Assembly (NCBI GenBank): GCA_041744735.1
Contig: JBGTKH010000274.1
Location: 1-11,048 of the forward strand
Length of the DNA: 11,048 bases
From: JBGTKH01 sp041744735
Lineage (GTDB): Bacteria > Planctomycetota > Planctomycetia > Pirellulales > Pirellulaceae
Direction of reading: 5' to 3'
The position numbers and the translations under genes are program-made. The notes under the pieces are model-generated. The model saw only the letters and a list, made by a program, of their open reading frames with translations. It was not told the DNA's origin and did no database searches. Below, piece after piece: positions 1 through 6,459 of this stretch. Numbering within the stretch: position 1 is the stretch's first letter; every line of letters starts with the position of its first letter.

Positions 1-185
1 GTGTACTGCGGCATGTAGCGGCAGATCTGCGAACTGATCCACTTGGCGCGATGGGCGACCTTGCGGACGCTGGAAATCAAATGAGCAAGTGATTCTTTAT
101 CGCCGCTGTATTGCTGATCGTTGCTTAACGTCTGCAAACGATTCCAGAATCGTGATTGGTCGTAGCTATGCAATTGGCGTAACAT
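1..185 (-). CDS. Hypothetical protein, N-terminal fragment (gene runs off the left edge)
   Basis: A reading frame opens at an ATG (185-183) on the minus strand and stays open for 61 codons to the window edge. An in-frame TAG lies three codons upstream of this ATG, so it is the first possible methionine. A weak purine-rich stretch (GGGGTAGAG) precedes it. The visible residues begin MLRQLHSYDQSRFWNRL and end near ICRYMPQYT. They are polar and mostly helical-looking, with no signal peptide or membrane segment, so a cytoplasmic protein is likely. I do not recognise the family from this fragment. It is divergent from the aspartic protease gene at 293, with about 107 bases between the two starts. 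Normal codon use and the clear upstream stop support a real gene, but the product cannot be judged without the rest. Confidence 0.55.
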   Translation of the reverse strand, partial: MLRQLHSYDQSRFWNRLQTLSNDQQYSGDKESLAHLISSVRKVAHRAKWISSQICRYMPQY

Positions 186-263
186 GACGCTCTACCCCAT
201 ACCGGGAATCGTTGGGTCGTACTTCTAAGATTCGGAACTCTCGCCGCGAAAGTCAAGATGGCG

Positions 264-272
264 TGGTACAAT
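264..272 (+). promoter_or_regulatory. Candidate extended -10 promoter for the aspartic protease gene
   Basis: The bases TGGTACAAT match an extended -10 element (TGn followed by a hexamer with 5 of 6 matches to TATAAT). No convincing -35 hexamer lies 16-18 bases upstream, which is tolerated in extended -10 promoters. Transcription would start near 279, leaving a leader of about 14 bases that would retain only the 3' part of the purine-rich GGGCGGGAG stretch (GGGAG). This is inferred from sequence alone. Confidence 0.35.
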
Positions 273-292
273 GATGGGCGGGAGAACATACC

Positions 293-727
293 ATGGAGAC
301 TGCCACAATGGGCAAGGTCGTTGTCGCTGCAACGATTGAGAATTTGGACGATGTGTTTGAGGTCGGCAAGGGGATGCGACAGTTGGATCAAGTGCGCTGT
401 GTCGACGTTAGCGACGCGCTCGTGGATACCGGGGCCACGTTCCTGTCCTTGCCACGGCGCCACATCGTGCAATTGGGGTTGCAGCCCTTTCGCAAGCGCA
501 AGGCACGCACCAGCGGCGGCATCATCGAGTTTGACATGTATGGCGCCGTGCGGCTCACCGTGCAAGGGCGTGAATGTCTCGCCGAGGTCGCGGAAGTTCC
601 CGATACGTGTCCTGTCTTGATTGGTCAGTTGTCGCTGGAAGCGCTGGATTTCGTGGTTGATCCGATTGGTCAACGGCTGATTGGAAACCCAGACCACGGC
701 GGCGAACATATGATGGATCTGTTTTGA
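293..727 (+). CDS. Clan AA (retropepsin-like) aspartic protease
   Basis: A 144-residue protein that looks like a single-domain retropepsin-fold aspartic protease, similar to the clan AA family often named after AF_0612. The catalytic motif is visible as DALVDTGATFLSLP at about residues 41-54, with the Asp-Thr-Gly triad at 45-47. The C-terminal part has the family-like pattern PVLIG..SLEALDFVVDP near residues 106-122, followed by an NPDH stretch. Such enzymes carry one Asp per chain and act as homodimers, so the small size is normal. There is no signal peptide, so it should act in the cytoplasm, on unknown substrates. The ATG at 293 is preceded by GGGCGGGAG (276-284) about 8 bases away. A second ATG at 308, with GGAG just upstream, is an alternative that would shorten the protein by 5 residues. 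Its stop lies 16 bases from the stop of the convergent lipoprotein gene, with no obvious terminator between them. Confidence 0.8.
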   Translation: METATMGKVVVAATIENLDDVFEVGKGMRQLDQVRCVDVSDALVDTGATFLSLPRRHIVQLGLQPFRKRKARTSGGIIEFDMYGAVRLTVQGRECLAEVAEVPDTCPVLIGQLSLEALDFVVDPIGQRLIGNPDHGGEHMMDLF

Positions 728-743
728 CCTCGACAAGGGCCAA

Positions 744-3473
744 CTATTCAATCCGCCACACCGTGATTGTCTTGCCAGCCGCGATCAACAGCACTCGATC
801 ATTACCAAATCGTGCGGCGGCTAAGCCGGTCAATTCTTCGCCGTAGTGAAATGCGTCTACGAAGTCGCCGTCGTCGCTGATGATGTGGATTGAGCCGTTG
901 GGGCCGGCCAGCAGCCATTGGCCGCCGGGGCGATCGAGGAAGCTGCCGGATGTGACGAACTGAATCTGAGTGCGAAAGACACCCAGCGGCAGGTTGTAGC
1001 TCCACTGTTCCACCAGGTCGCGATTGAGCCCAACGGCCACCAAACCGCCGTCTTCGTTGTACGAGATGCCGCAGTAGGCCGTGGGCCGGTCGCCGCCGAA
1101 CTGAGCGGCGAAGAGTTGGTGGATCGCGCGGCCGTTGACGTTGATCTCCGGATCGTGCTTGCCGAATTCGTTCAGCGGCACGATGCTGCCGCGGTCGCTG
1201 GTCACGAGCAGCTTGCGCGACGCGCCGTCGTTTGGTGCAACCGCCAAGGACAACACGGTTGGCACAATGCGGTTGCTCCACAGTCGCCGGCCGTCAGGCG
1301 TCACGCTGTGCACGCCCAGCAAGCTCCAATAGCCGACGTACAGTTCCGGCTTGCCATCGTCGTCCAAATTCGATAATTGCACATCCATGATGCCGTCGTG
1401 GTCTTGTTCGGCCGGCGGATAACTGAGCAGCCGTTGCCAGTTTTCGTCGAACAAGTGGACTTGCTGACTGCGCACGGCACTCGCGGCGAAGTACCGGCGA
1501 CCATCGTTCGTGGTCACCGTGCACAGGTAACTGACCGCCGCTTTGTCGGGCAAGTCAAGTTCGTGTGACGCGACGACTTTTCCTTGCTCGTCCAGCTCGG
1601 CGACCGTGCGCCAACCGTCGTGCACGATGATCCGCTGCTCTTGTTGCGGTGTGCTGATGACCAGGATGTTGCCCGGCGCTTTCAGCTCGCTGCACGTCCA
1701 TAGCTTGGAAAGCTTCAAATGTCTTGGATCGGAGCGCGGCGGAATCTTTGTTTCGGGCAGTTCGATGACGGTGGTTTGGTCGCTGCCCGGCTCACCGGAT
1801 GCTCCGACAGCGGCTAGTGCGCGATGATAGGTGGCTAGGTCGTTTTCGTAATGGGCCAGCAGTTCCGCCGCTAAATTCTCGCCGGCCAGTAGGCGACCGA
1901 GCACGACCGGCAACTGCTCGGCCAGATTCGGATTCGCGCCGACTTCGAAGATGTGCAACACGCCTTGCGCATCGAGCACCACGAGCGTCGGGGCAAACGG
2001 AATCTGGAATACGTCGCGGCCGTACGCGTCCAAGTCACGAGCGACCGGCACGCCAACCTTCCAACCGTCGACCAACTGACGAAGCTGCAAGTTGCTGACC
2101 GACGACGGCTCGGTGCAAACTGCCACGAACTGCACGCGGGCATCGTTGCGAACAGTGTCGCGCACTTGATTCAGTTGCTCCAACGACGTGCGGCTGGCCG
2201 GATGATCGTTGAACCAGACCAGCACCGCGATTTTGCCCTTAAGCGAATCTCGCGAGACCAGGCTGCCATCGAGCGACGCGAACGAAAAACCAGCGGGCCG
2301 CTTTCCAAACAACTTCGATGGCAGCGGCTGTGGCGGCAGCACAAACGCGCGGACCTGCTTCGCATCGGCCGGGATCTCAAAGCGAAACTCTTCATCATTT
2401 AGCTTGTCGCCGAATCGCGCGTCGGTAAAGTCAGCAGCAAGCTGCACGTCGCTGACCGGCCCCGCTTGGCCGATTTGCTGGGCCAGTTCATTCGTTGGAA
2501 ACTCCAGACGGCGCAACAGGTAATCGTGTTGGTCGACCCAGAACACGAACGATCCTTCGACCGTTTTGACTTCCACGCGCTGGCAGGGATGGTTGTCGAT
2601 CGATTCGGGCGACAGCAGATTCCTCTCGACCTGCTCGTCGAACACCGTCTCCAACGGTTTCTCCGACAGCAGCAATTCCAATTGCGCCGGATGCCGCCCA
2701 AGCCCGCTGCTGATCGCGTCGCGCAGGATCTCGTCCGTGTGTAGTTCGGGCAGCGTGATGACCGCGGGAGCCGGACGGACGACGACTTGTCCGTCGATGT
2801 CGCCGGTTTGCTCGTCGCGAATTTTGGCGTGCAGTGTTTTGCCGTCGCAGGCCAGCGTGACTTGATACGCGCGGAGGCTCAGCTTATTCGGCCGCTCGAG
2901 CTTCACGATCAGATCGGCCTGATCTTCGTGCAGTTCGCCCGCTTGACGGTAGCTGATGCGCACTTGCCCGTTGTCGCGATACGACGTTGCGTGCTGATAG
3001 GCGTCGATCATTTTTTTGAGCACGTCGTCCGCCGACGTGACCGTCGTCGCATCGCTACCAGCCGATTCGCTGACCGGTTTACTCGGCGCGACGTTGCTGC
3101 TGCCACAGCCCGAAACGGCCGGTGCAGTCGAGATCAGAATCCCGAGATAAAACAATACCGCTGTGCTTTGCGGAACTGCGAAACGGCTGACGTTCGCTGG
3201 TACGACGGGCCTCCGAGCCCGTCGTTGTGCACAAGTGCAAGTCGTCGGGGACGACGGGCTCCGACGAAGCCCCCGACGAAAGTCGGTGGGAACAGTCACT
3301 CGCACGCCGAGGCAGAGGGCGTGACCACTCCCACCGACTTTCGTCGGGGGCGTCTTATCGCGTATCGGGCATCCTGTAGGTACAAGACGTGACACTCCCA
3401 CCGACTTTCGTCGGGGGCGTCTTGGGCTCGGAGGCCCGTCGTACGAAAGCAATTCAAAGTTGGCCGCTCGCAT
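744..3473 (-). CDS. Multidomain lipoprotein: LolA/DUF2092-like, CxxC-less thioredoxin fold, FG-GAP/propeller-like C-terminus
   Basis: A 909-residue protein if read from the ATG at 3473. I chose this start because GGAGG lies 8 bases upstream. The frame also stays open upstream to an ATG at 3575, but that one has no ribosome site and lies inside the divergent promoter. Residues 1-10 are followed by 81 residues encoded by a palindromic repeat (3201-3443). Then comes a hydrophobic stretch (about 103-122) ending in a lipobox-like AVSG before Cys123. Residues 145-375 resemble LolA/DUF2092 periplasmic proteins. Residues 385-535 have a TlpA/redoxin-like thioredoxin fold with LKGKIAVLVWFN and a cis-proline-like FAPT, but HPAS stands where CxxC is expected, so thiol redox activity is unlikely. 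Residues 585-909 contain repeated beta-blade-like strands and a LDDDGKPEL calcium-loop-like FG-GAP motif. The mature protein is predicted to be membrane-anchored and periplasmic. Its function is unknown; binding or assembly is more plausible than catalysis. The downstream gene is convergent. The domain calls are by fold pattern. Confidence 0.72.
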   Translation of the reverse strand: MRAANFELLSYDGPPSPRRPRRKSVGVSRLVPTGCPIRDKTPPTKVGGSGHALCLGVRVTVPTDFRRGLRRSPSSPTTCTCAQRRARRPVVPANVSRFAVPQSTAVLFYLGILISTAPAVSGCGSSNVAPSKPVSESAGSDATTVTSADDVLKKMIDAYQHATSYRDNGQVRISYRQAGELHEDQADLIVKLERPNKLSLRAYQVTLACDGKTLHAKIRDEQTGDIDGQVVVRPAPAVITLPELHTDEILRDAISSGLGRHPAQLELLLSEKPLETVFDEQVERNLLSPESIDNHPCQRVEVKTVEGSFVFWVDQHDYLLRRLEFPTNELAQQIGQAGPVSDVQLAADFTDARFGDKLNDEEFRFEIPADAKQVRAFVLPPQPLPSKLFGKRPAGFSFASLDGSLVSRDSLKGKIAVLVWFNDHPASRTSLEQLNQVRDTVRNDARVQFVAVCTEPSSVSNLQLRQLVDGWKVGVPVARDLDAYGRDVFQIPFAPTLVVLDAQGVLHIFEVGANPNLAEQLPVVLGRLLAGENLAAELLAHYENDLATYHRALAAVGASGEPGSDQTTVIELPETKIPPRSDPRHLKLSKLWTCSELKAPGNILVISTPQQEQRIIVHDGWRTVAELDEQGKVVASHELDLPDKAAVSYLCTVTTNDGRRYFAASAVRSQQVHLFDENWQRLLSYPPAEQDHDGIMDVQLSNLDDDGKPELYVGYWSLLGVHSVTPDGRRLWSNRIVPTVLSLAVAPNDGASRKLLVTSDRGSIVPLNEFGKHDPEINVNGRAIHQLFAAQFGGDRPTAYCGISYNEDGGLVAVGLNRDLVEQWSYNLPLGVFRTQIQFVTSGSFLDRPGGQWLLAGPNGSIHIISDDGDFVDAFHYGEELTGLAAARFGNDRVLLIAAGKTITVWRIE
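3200..3444. repeat. Palindromic repeat element with about 20-bp terminal inverted repeats, inserted in the 5' end of the lipoprotein gene
   Basis: The left end reads TACGACGGGCCTCCGAGCCC from 3201. The right end (3424-3443) is its exact reverse complement, and one more matching pair (G3200/C3444) extends it. The left arm is itself a hairpin, with ACGACGGGC pairing with GCCCGTCGT across a 6-base loop (3202-3225). Inside lie two identical 31-base direct repeats and one inverted partial copy. There is no transposase gene, so it would be a non-autonomous MITE- or REP-like element. Outer TA to outer TA is 243 bp, exactly 81 codons, and on the minus strand it is codon-aligned with the lipoprotein frame. 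Both strands stay open through most of it, giving spurious PPTKVGG and PTDFRRG peptides that I recall from many planctomycete hypothetical proteins. Confidence 0.85.
3269..3423. repeat. Three copies of a tetraloop-hairpin core (two direct, one inverted) inside the element
   Basis: Copies at 3326-3356 and 3393-3423 are identical over 31 bases and 67 bases apart. A third copy at 3269-3291 is the reverse complement of 23 of those bases. The centre of each is CCGACTTTCGTCGG, a 5-bp stem that reads as CCGAC-GAAA-GTCGG on the other strand, that is, a GNRA-type tetraloop. With flanking C/G runs the stem extends to about 8 pairs with one mismatch. The inverted copy can also pair with either direct copy to form longer hairpins. 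Confidence 0.85.
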
Positions 3474-3481
3474 TAGCAAAT

Positions 3482-3486
3482 CCTCC
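3482..3486 (-). promoter_or_regulatory. Shine-Dalgarno site fixing the lipoprotein start
   Basis: On the minus strand this reads GGAGG, 8 bases before the ATG at 3473. It is one of the strongest ribosome-binding sites in the window. It argues that the ATG at 3473, on the far side of the repeat element from the signal peptide, was and may still be the start codon. Confidence 0.7.
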
Positions 3487-3493
3487 GTGACCT

Positions 3494-3513
3494 GAATAAT
3501 CGGTGAATTATTC
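3494..3513. promoter_or_regulatory. Inverted repeat overlapping the -10 region of the lipoprotein promoter (operator-like)
   Basis: GAATAAT and ATTATTC form a perfect 7-bp inverted repeat separated by 6 bases. It is AT-rich against GC-rich surroundings. The right arm contains the candidate -10 (AATAAT on the minus strand, 3512-3507) of the lipoprotein gene, and a -35-like TTTACG lies 17 bases further upstream (3535-3530). It could be a dimeric repressor site or a leader hairpin. The evidence is symmetry and position only. Confidence 0.35.
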
Positions 3514-3545
3514 GGGATTCCGCGGCCTGCGTAAAGCTCATCTGC

Positions 3546-3575
3546 TTGACCACCTTCGGCGAAAAGGACTATCAT
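3546..3575 (+). promoter_or_regulatory. Candidate sigma-70-type promoter, possibly leaderless, for the LarA-like gene
   Basis: TTGACC (3546-3551) and TATCAT (3570-3575) are separated by 18 bases, and each hexamer matches the consensus at 5 of 6 positions. The ATG of the LarA-like gene begins 6 bases after the -10, where transcription would be expected to start, so the mRNA may have no leader. The only SD-like bases (AAAGGAC) lie inside the promoter spacer and would not be transcribed. Confidence 0.45.
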
Positions 3576-3581
3576 TCGGAC

Positions 3582-4808
3582 ATGTCACATTTTCTACGAT
3601 ATGGTGTTGATTCCACGTTGCAAATCGATTTGCCGCAGGAGGCGCTGTTGGCCGATTGCACGGCGCCGCGAGTCACGCCGCTGGATGATCCTAGTGCGGC
3701 GGTGGCGGCGGCGCTGGCCGATCCGATTGAATTCCCGCCGCTAGCACGCGCGCTGGTGCCGGGCGACCGCATCACGCTGGCGTTGGATCACGGCGTTCCG
3801 CGAGCGGCCTCGGTCGTGGCCGGCGTCGTGCATACGCTGTTACAAGCCGAGACACCGCCGGGCGATATTTCGATCGTGGTCACGAAGGCCGATGATAAGT
3901 CTGCGCATTTCGACCCGACCGCGGAATTGCCCGCTCACGTTCGCGAGCAAGTGCACGTCGTCACACACGATCCGGCGGACAGCACATCGCTGGCGTACTT
4001 GGCGGCGTCGAAAGAGGCCAAGCCGATTTTTTTGAATCGCGCAATTTGCGATGCCGACGTGGTGTTGCCGATCGGTTGCTTGCGGCTCGATTCGTCGTTG
4101 GGCTACATCGGCCTGTACGGCGGGTTATTCCCGACATTTTCCGACGAGGAAACGCAGGCCCGCTTTCGAGCGCCCAGTTCCACCGACTGGCCCGCGCATC
4201 AGCGGCGGCGGCGCGAAGAGGCGGACGAAGCGGCCTGGCTGCTGGGTGTGCAATTCACACTGCAAATCGTGCCGGGTCCGGGTGACTCGATCCTGCACAT
4301 TCTGGCGGGCGAGTCCGATGCGGTGCTGCGGCGCGGCCGCCAGTTGTGCGAAGCCGCGTGGTTGTATCGCGTACCGCGCCGAGCCAGCTTGGTCGTGGCC
4401 ACGATCGAAGGCGGCCAAGACCAACAGACTTGGGACAACTTCGCGCGGGCGCTGTTCGCCGCTTCGCAAGCGGTCGAAGACGACGGTGCGATCGTGTTGT
4501 GCACCGAATTGCAATGTGAGCCCGGTCCAGCACTGCGAAGATTGACCAGCCCCGGAGCACTCGACGCACTGCACGAAATCCGCCGCGACCGCACGGCCGA
4601 CGCGATTTCGGCGTCGTTGTTGGTGTCGACGTGCGAACGAGCGCGTGTGTACCTGCTCAGCCGGCTCAGCGGTGAGGTCGTCGAGGATCTGGGGCTAGGG
4701 CACGTCGACGAGCCCGAACAGGTCGGCCGCCTGAGCCGCCAACACGAGTCGTGCATTCTGCTGGCCAATGCGCACCACGCCGTGCTGTCGCCGCAAGATT
4801 TCGCGTGA
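3582..4808 (+). CDS. LarA-like (DUF2088, lactate racemase-fold) protein with degenerate active site
   Basis: A 408-residue protein, close to the length of LarA. A TTG 12 codons upstream is possible, but it falls in the promoter; the ATG at 3582 starts naturally with MSHFLRYGV. The N-terminal domain (about 1-215) has the LarA layout: RITLALDHGVPR at 63-74 corresponds to the SDHTRP region, and CDADVVLPIG at 156-165 leads into the cofactor-lysine region. The C-terminal domain (about 220-408) has LHILAGESDAVLRRG and ATIEGGQDQQTWDNFARAL, resembling the AGD..AH..G and GG.P.D.N..QA.KAL patterns. LarA uses a nickel-pincer nucleotide bound to a lysine, with several active-site histidines. Here the THRP motif reads TKADDKS and the PH..AGFSGG.K stretch reads LDSSLGYIGLYGGLFP, so the lysine and the two catalytic histidines appear to be missing. 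There is no signal peptide. Family membership is fairly secure; racemase activity is unlikely, and the substrate is unknown. Confidence 0.72.
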   Translation: MSHFLRYGVDSTLQIDLPQEALLADCTAPRVTPLDDPSAAVAAALADPIEFPPLARALVPGDRITLALDHGVPRAASVVAGVVHTLLQAETPPGDISIVVTKADDKSAHFDPTAELPAHVREQVHVVTHDPADSTSLAYLAASKEAKPIFLNRAICDADVVLPIGCLRLDSSLGYIGLYGGLFPTFSDEETQARFRAPSSTDWPAHQRRRREEADEAAWLLGVQFTLQIVPGPGDSILHILAGESDAVLRRGRQLCEAAWLYRVPRRASLVVATIEGGQDQQTWDNFARALFAASQAVEDDGAIVLCTELQCEPGPALRRLTSPGALDALHEIRRDRTADAISASLLVSTCERARVYLLSRLSGEVVEDLGLGHVDEPEQVGRLSRQHESCILLANAHHAVLSPQDFA

Positions 4809-4844
4809 TGGTACTGCCGCTTTTGCCCAAAAAAGCAACAGTTC

Positions 4845-4858
4845 GCAATTGCAATTGC
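4845..4858. promoter_or_regulatory. 14-bp perfect palindrome overlapping the -35 of the DUF1501 promoter
   Basis: GCAATTGCAATTGC is its own reverse complement and covers the candidate -35 hexamer at 4849-4854. A second small inverted repeat (GATAT-AACTC-ATATC, 4870-4884) covers the -10. Dyads at both elements suggest a regulator-binding site, but they could be chance in an AT-rich spacer. Confidence 0.3.
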
Positions 4859-4877
4859 TTGGCCGCGCCGATATAAC
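4849..4877 (+). promoter_or_regulatory. Candidate promoter for DUF1501 gene 1
   Basis: TTGCAA (4849-4854) and TATAAC (4872-4877) are separated by 17 bases in the 169-base gap after the LarA-like gene. This would give a leader of about 94 bases that includes a small hairpin (CTTCCG/CGGAAG, 4909-4925). It suggests the DUF1501 gene can be transcribed independently of the LarA-like gene. Confidence 0.4.
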
Positions 4878-4977
4878 TCATATCAGTGTTCATTGATGTT
4901 TGCCACGACTTCCGCCGAACGGAAGCCGCGCAGAACGGATCCGAATTCCAGTGATCATGTGTTAGGAGCCAGCAACC

Positions 4978-6357
4978 ATGTTTCGAATTGATTCGGGCAC
5001 GACGGGGCGGTATTGCGATGGGATGAGCCGGCGGAGCTTTGTGCAATTGGGGATCGCGGGGATGGCCAGCGTTGGGCTGGCGGGCGTGCTGCGGGCGAAG
5101 GAGCAATCGGCGGCGGCCGGCGGAAAGAAGGACACGTCGGCCATTCTGCTGTGGCTTGATGGCGGGCCCAGTCACATGGACCTGTACGACATGAAGCCCA
5201 ACGCGCCGGTCGAGTACCGCGGCATCTGGCGGCCGATTCGCACCAACGTGCCGGGCATTGAAATCACCGAACTGTTTCCGAAGCAGGCCCAAGTGGCCGA
5301 CAAGTTTTCTATCGTGCGTTCGTTGCATCACGACACGGGCGATCACTTTGCCGGCGGCCACCGCATGCTGACCACCAAGGACATGGGTGTCAGCGGCGCG
5401 AACAATGTCGGCCGCTTTCCGTCGATCGGCTCCATCGTGGCGCGCGAGCGAGGCGGCCGGCGCGACGCGGTACCACCGTACATTGCCGTGCCCTATGGCA
5501 TGAGCATCGGCCTGCGGCCCGGATACTTCGGCGGCAACTTCATGGGCGTGCAGTACAACCCGTTTGAAACGGTCGGCGATCCGAACAACGCGAACTTCAA
5601 AGTTCCGAATCTGAATTTGGCAACGGGCCTGACGATCGAGAAGTTAGAGGATCGGCGGAACCTGCTCGCGCGGCTGGACAACATCTCTCGCACGATCGAC
5701 CGCCAAGGCACGTTTGGAGCGATAGACAGTTTCGAGCAAGAGGCCTTTCAGTTCGTCTCGGGCGAGGCAGCTCGTCAAGCGTTCGACATCGCCAGCGAAG
5801 ATGCCAAACTGCGAGATCAATACGGGCGGCACAGTTGGGGACAGAGTACGCTGTTGGCTCGCCGGTTGGTCGAAGCCGGCGCGTCGTTCGTAACCGTGCA
5901 TTTCGGTGGTTGGGATCACCACTGGAATCTGGAGAGCGGGATGGACAACTATCTCCCGAAAGTCGACGACGCGGTGTCGGCGCTGCTGACCGATTTGGAT
6001 CAGCGCGGCATCCTCGACACGACGCTGGTGATTCTCTGCGGCGAGTTCAGCCGCACGCCGCGCATGAACGACGGCGGCAACGGCGGCCCGCCCGGCAGCA
6101 AAGGCACGCCAGGCCGCGATCACTGGGGCAACTCGATGTTCTGCTTACTGGCCGGCGGCGGCGTGAAAAATGGGCAAATTGTCGGCTCGACCGACAACAA
6201 AGGCGAACGACCGCTGGAACGCCCGGTGCGTCCAGAGCACATTCACGCCACGATCTATCACTGCCTGGGCATCGACCCGCACCTGCACGTGCTCGACCAC
6301 AGCGGCCGCCCAACACCGGTGCTGGAAGATCCCACGCCGATTCACGAGTTGCTGTAA
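4978..6357 (+). CDS. DUF1501 family protein 1 (Tat-exported, alkaline phosphatase/sulfatase-like fold)
   Basis: A 459-residue, full-length DUF1501 protein (PF07394). The start at 4978 has AGGAG (4964-4968) 9 bases upstream. An internal ATG at codon 16 would also keep the export signal. A twin-arginine motif, SRRSFVQ (17-23), precedes a hydrophobic segment (23-38), so export in folded form by Tat is predicted. The conserved positions of this alkaline-phosphatase-superfamily branch are present: LDGGPSHMDLYD (60-71), GWDHHWN (311-317), GEFSRTP (355-361) and GRDHWGNSM (379-387). These Asp/His/Glu clusters resemble metal sites, but no reaction is established for the family. Planctomycetes carry many copies, usually beside a DUF1549/DUF1553 gene. 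This one has a LarA-like gene upstream and only a repeat array downstream, so its partner is either remote or absent. Confidence 0.9.
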   Translation: MFRIDSGTTGRYCDGMSRRSFVQLGIAGMASVGLAGVLRAKEQSAAAGGKKDTSAILLWLDGGPSHMDLYDMKPNAPVEYRGIWRPIRTNVPGIEITELFPKQAQVADKFSIVRSLHHDTGDHFAGGHRMLTTKDMGVSGANNVGRFPSIGSIVARERGGRRDAVPPYIAVPYGMSIGLRPGYFGGNFMGVQYNPFETVGDPNNANFKVPNLNLATGLTIEKLEDRRNLLARLDNISRTIDRQGTFGAIDSFEQEAFQFVSGEAARQAFDIASEDAKLRDQYGRHSWGQSTLLARRLVEAGASFVTVHFGGWDHHWNLESGMDNYLPKVDDAVSALLTDLDQRGILDTTLVILCGEFSRTPRMNDGGNGGPPGSKGTPGRDHWGNSMFCLLAGGGVKNGQIVGSTDNKGERPLERPVRPEHIHATIYHCLGIDPHLHVLDHSGRPTPVLEDPTPIHELL

Positions 6358-6368
6358 TCATGTGGTCA

Positions 6369-6459
6369 TAGCCGAAGTCGCCAGTTGTAGCCGAAGCGCT
6401 AGTTGTAGCCGAAGCGCTAGTTGTAGCCGAAGCGCTAGTTGTAGCCGAAGCGCTAGTTG
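6369..6459. repeat. Tandem array of 18-bp units (left arm)
   Basis: Four identical copies of TAGCCGAAGCGCTAGTTG lie at 6388-6405, 6406-6423, 6424-6441 and 6442-6459. A 19-base variant (TAGCCGAAGTCGCCAGTTG) precedes them at 6369-6387, and a further TAGCCGAAG starts at 6460 in the central hairpin. The array begins 11 bases after the DUF1501 stop. Perfect identity among the units suggests recent expansion by slippage or recombination. Confidence 0.95.

Noticed and set aside
125..751. 208-codon minus-strand frame antisense to the aspartic protease gene
   Set aside because: It lies opposite a gene with a clear DTGA motif, runs through the intergenic region, and its translation has no family-like pattern.
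2787..3392. 201-codon plus-strand frame ending in the repeat element
   Set aside because: It is antisense to the lipoprotein gene, and its C-terminal PPTKVGG-type peptide is a known kind of artefact of this repeat.
3200..3444. Complete insertion sequence
   Set aside because: The element has no transposase frame and no clear target-site duplication, so only a non-autonomous palindromic repeat is supported.
3474..3575. 34-codon N-terminal extension of the lipoprotein from the ATG at 3575
   Set aside because: It has no ribosome-binding site and would overlap the divergent promoter, whereas the ATG at 3473 has GGAGG at ideal spacing.
4819..4836. Terminator after the LarA-like gene (GCTTTT...AAAAGC)
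   Set aside because: A short A/T-rich stem without a following T-tract is too weak to call.
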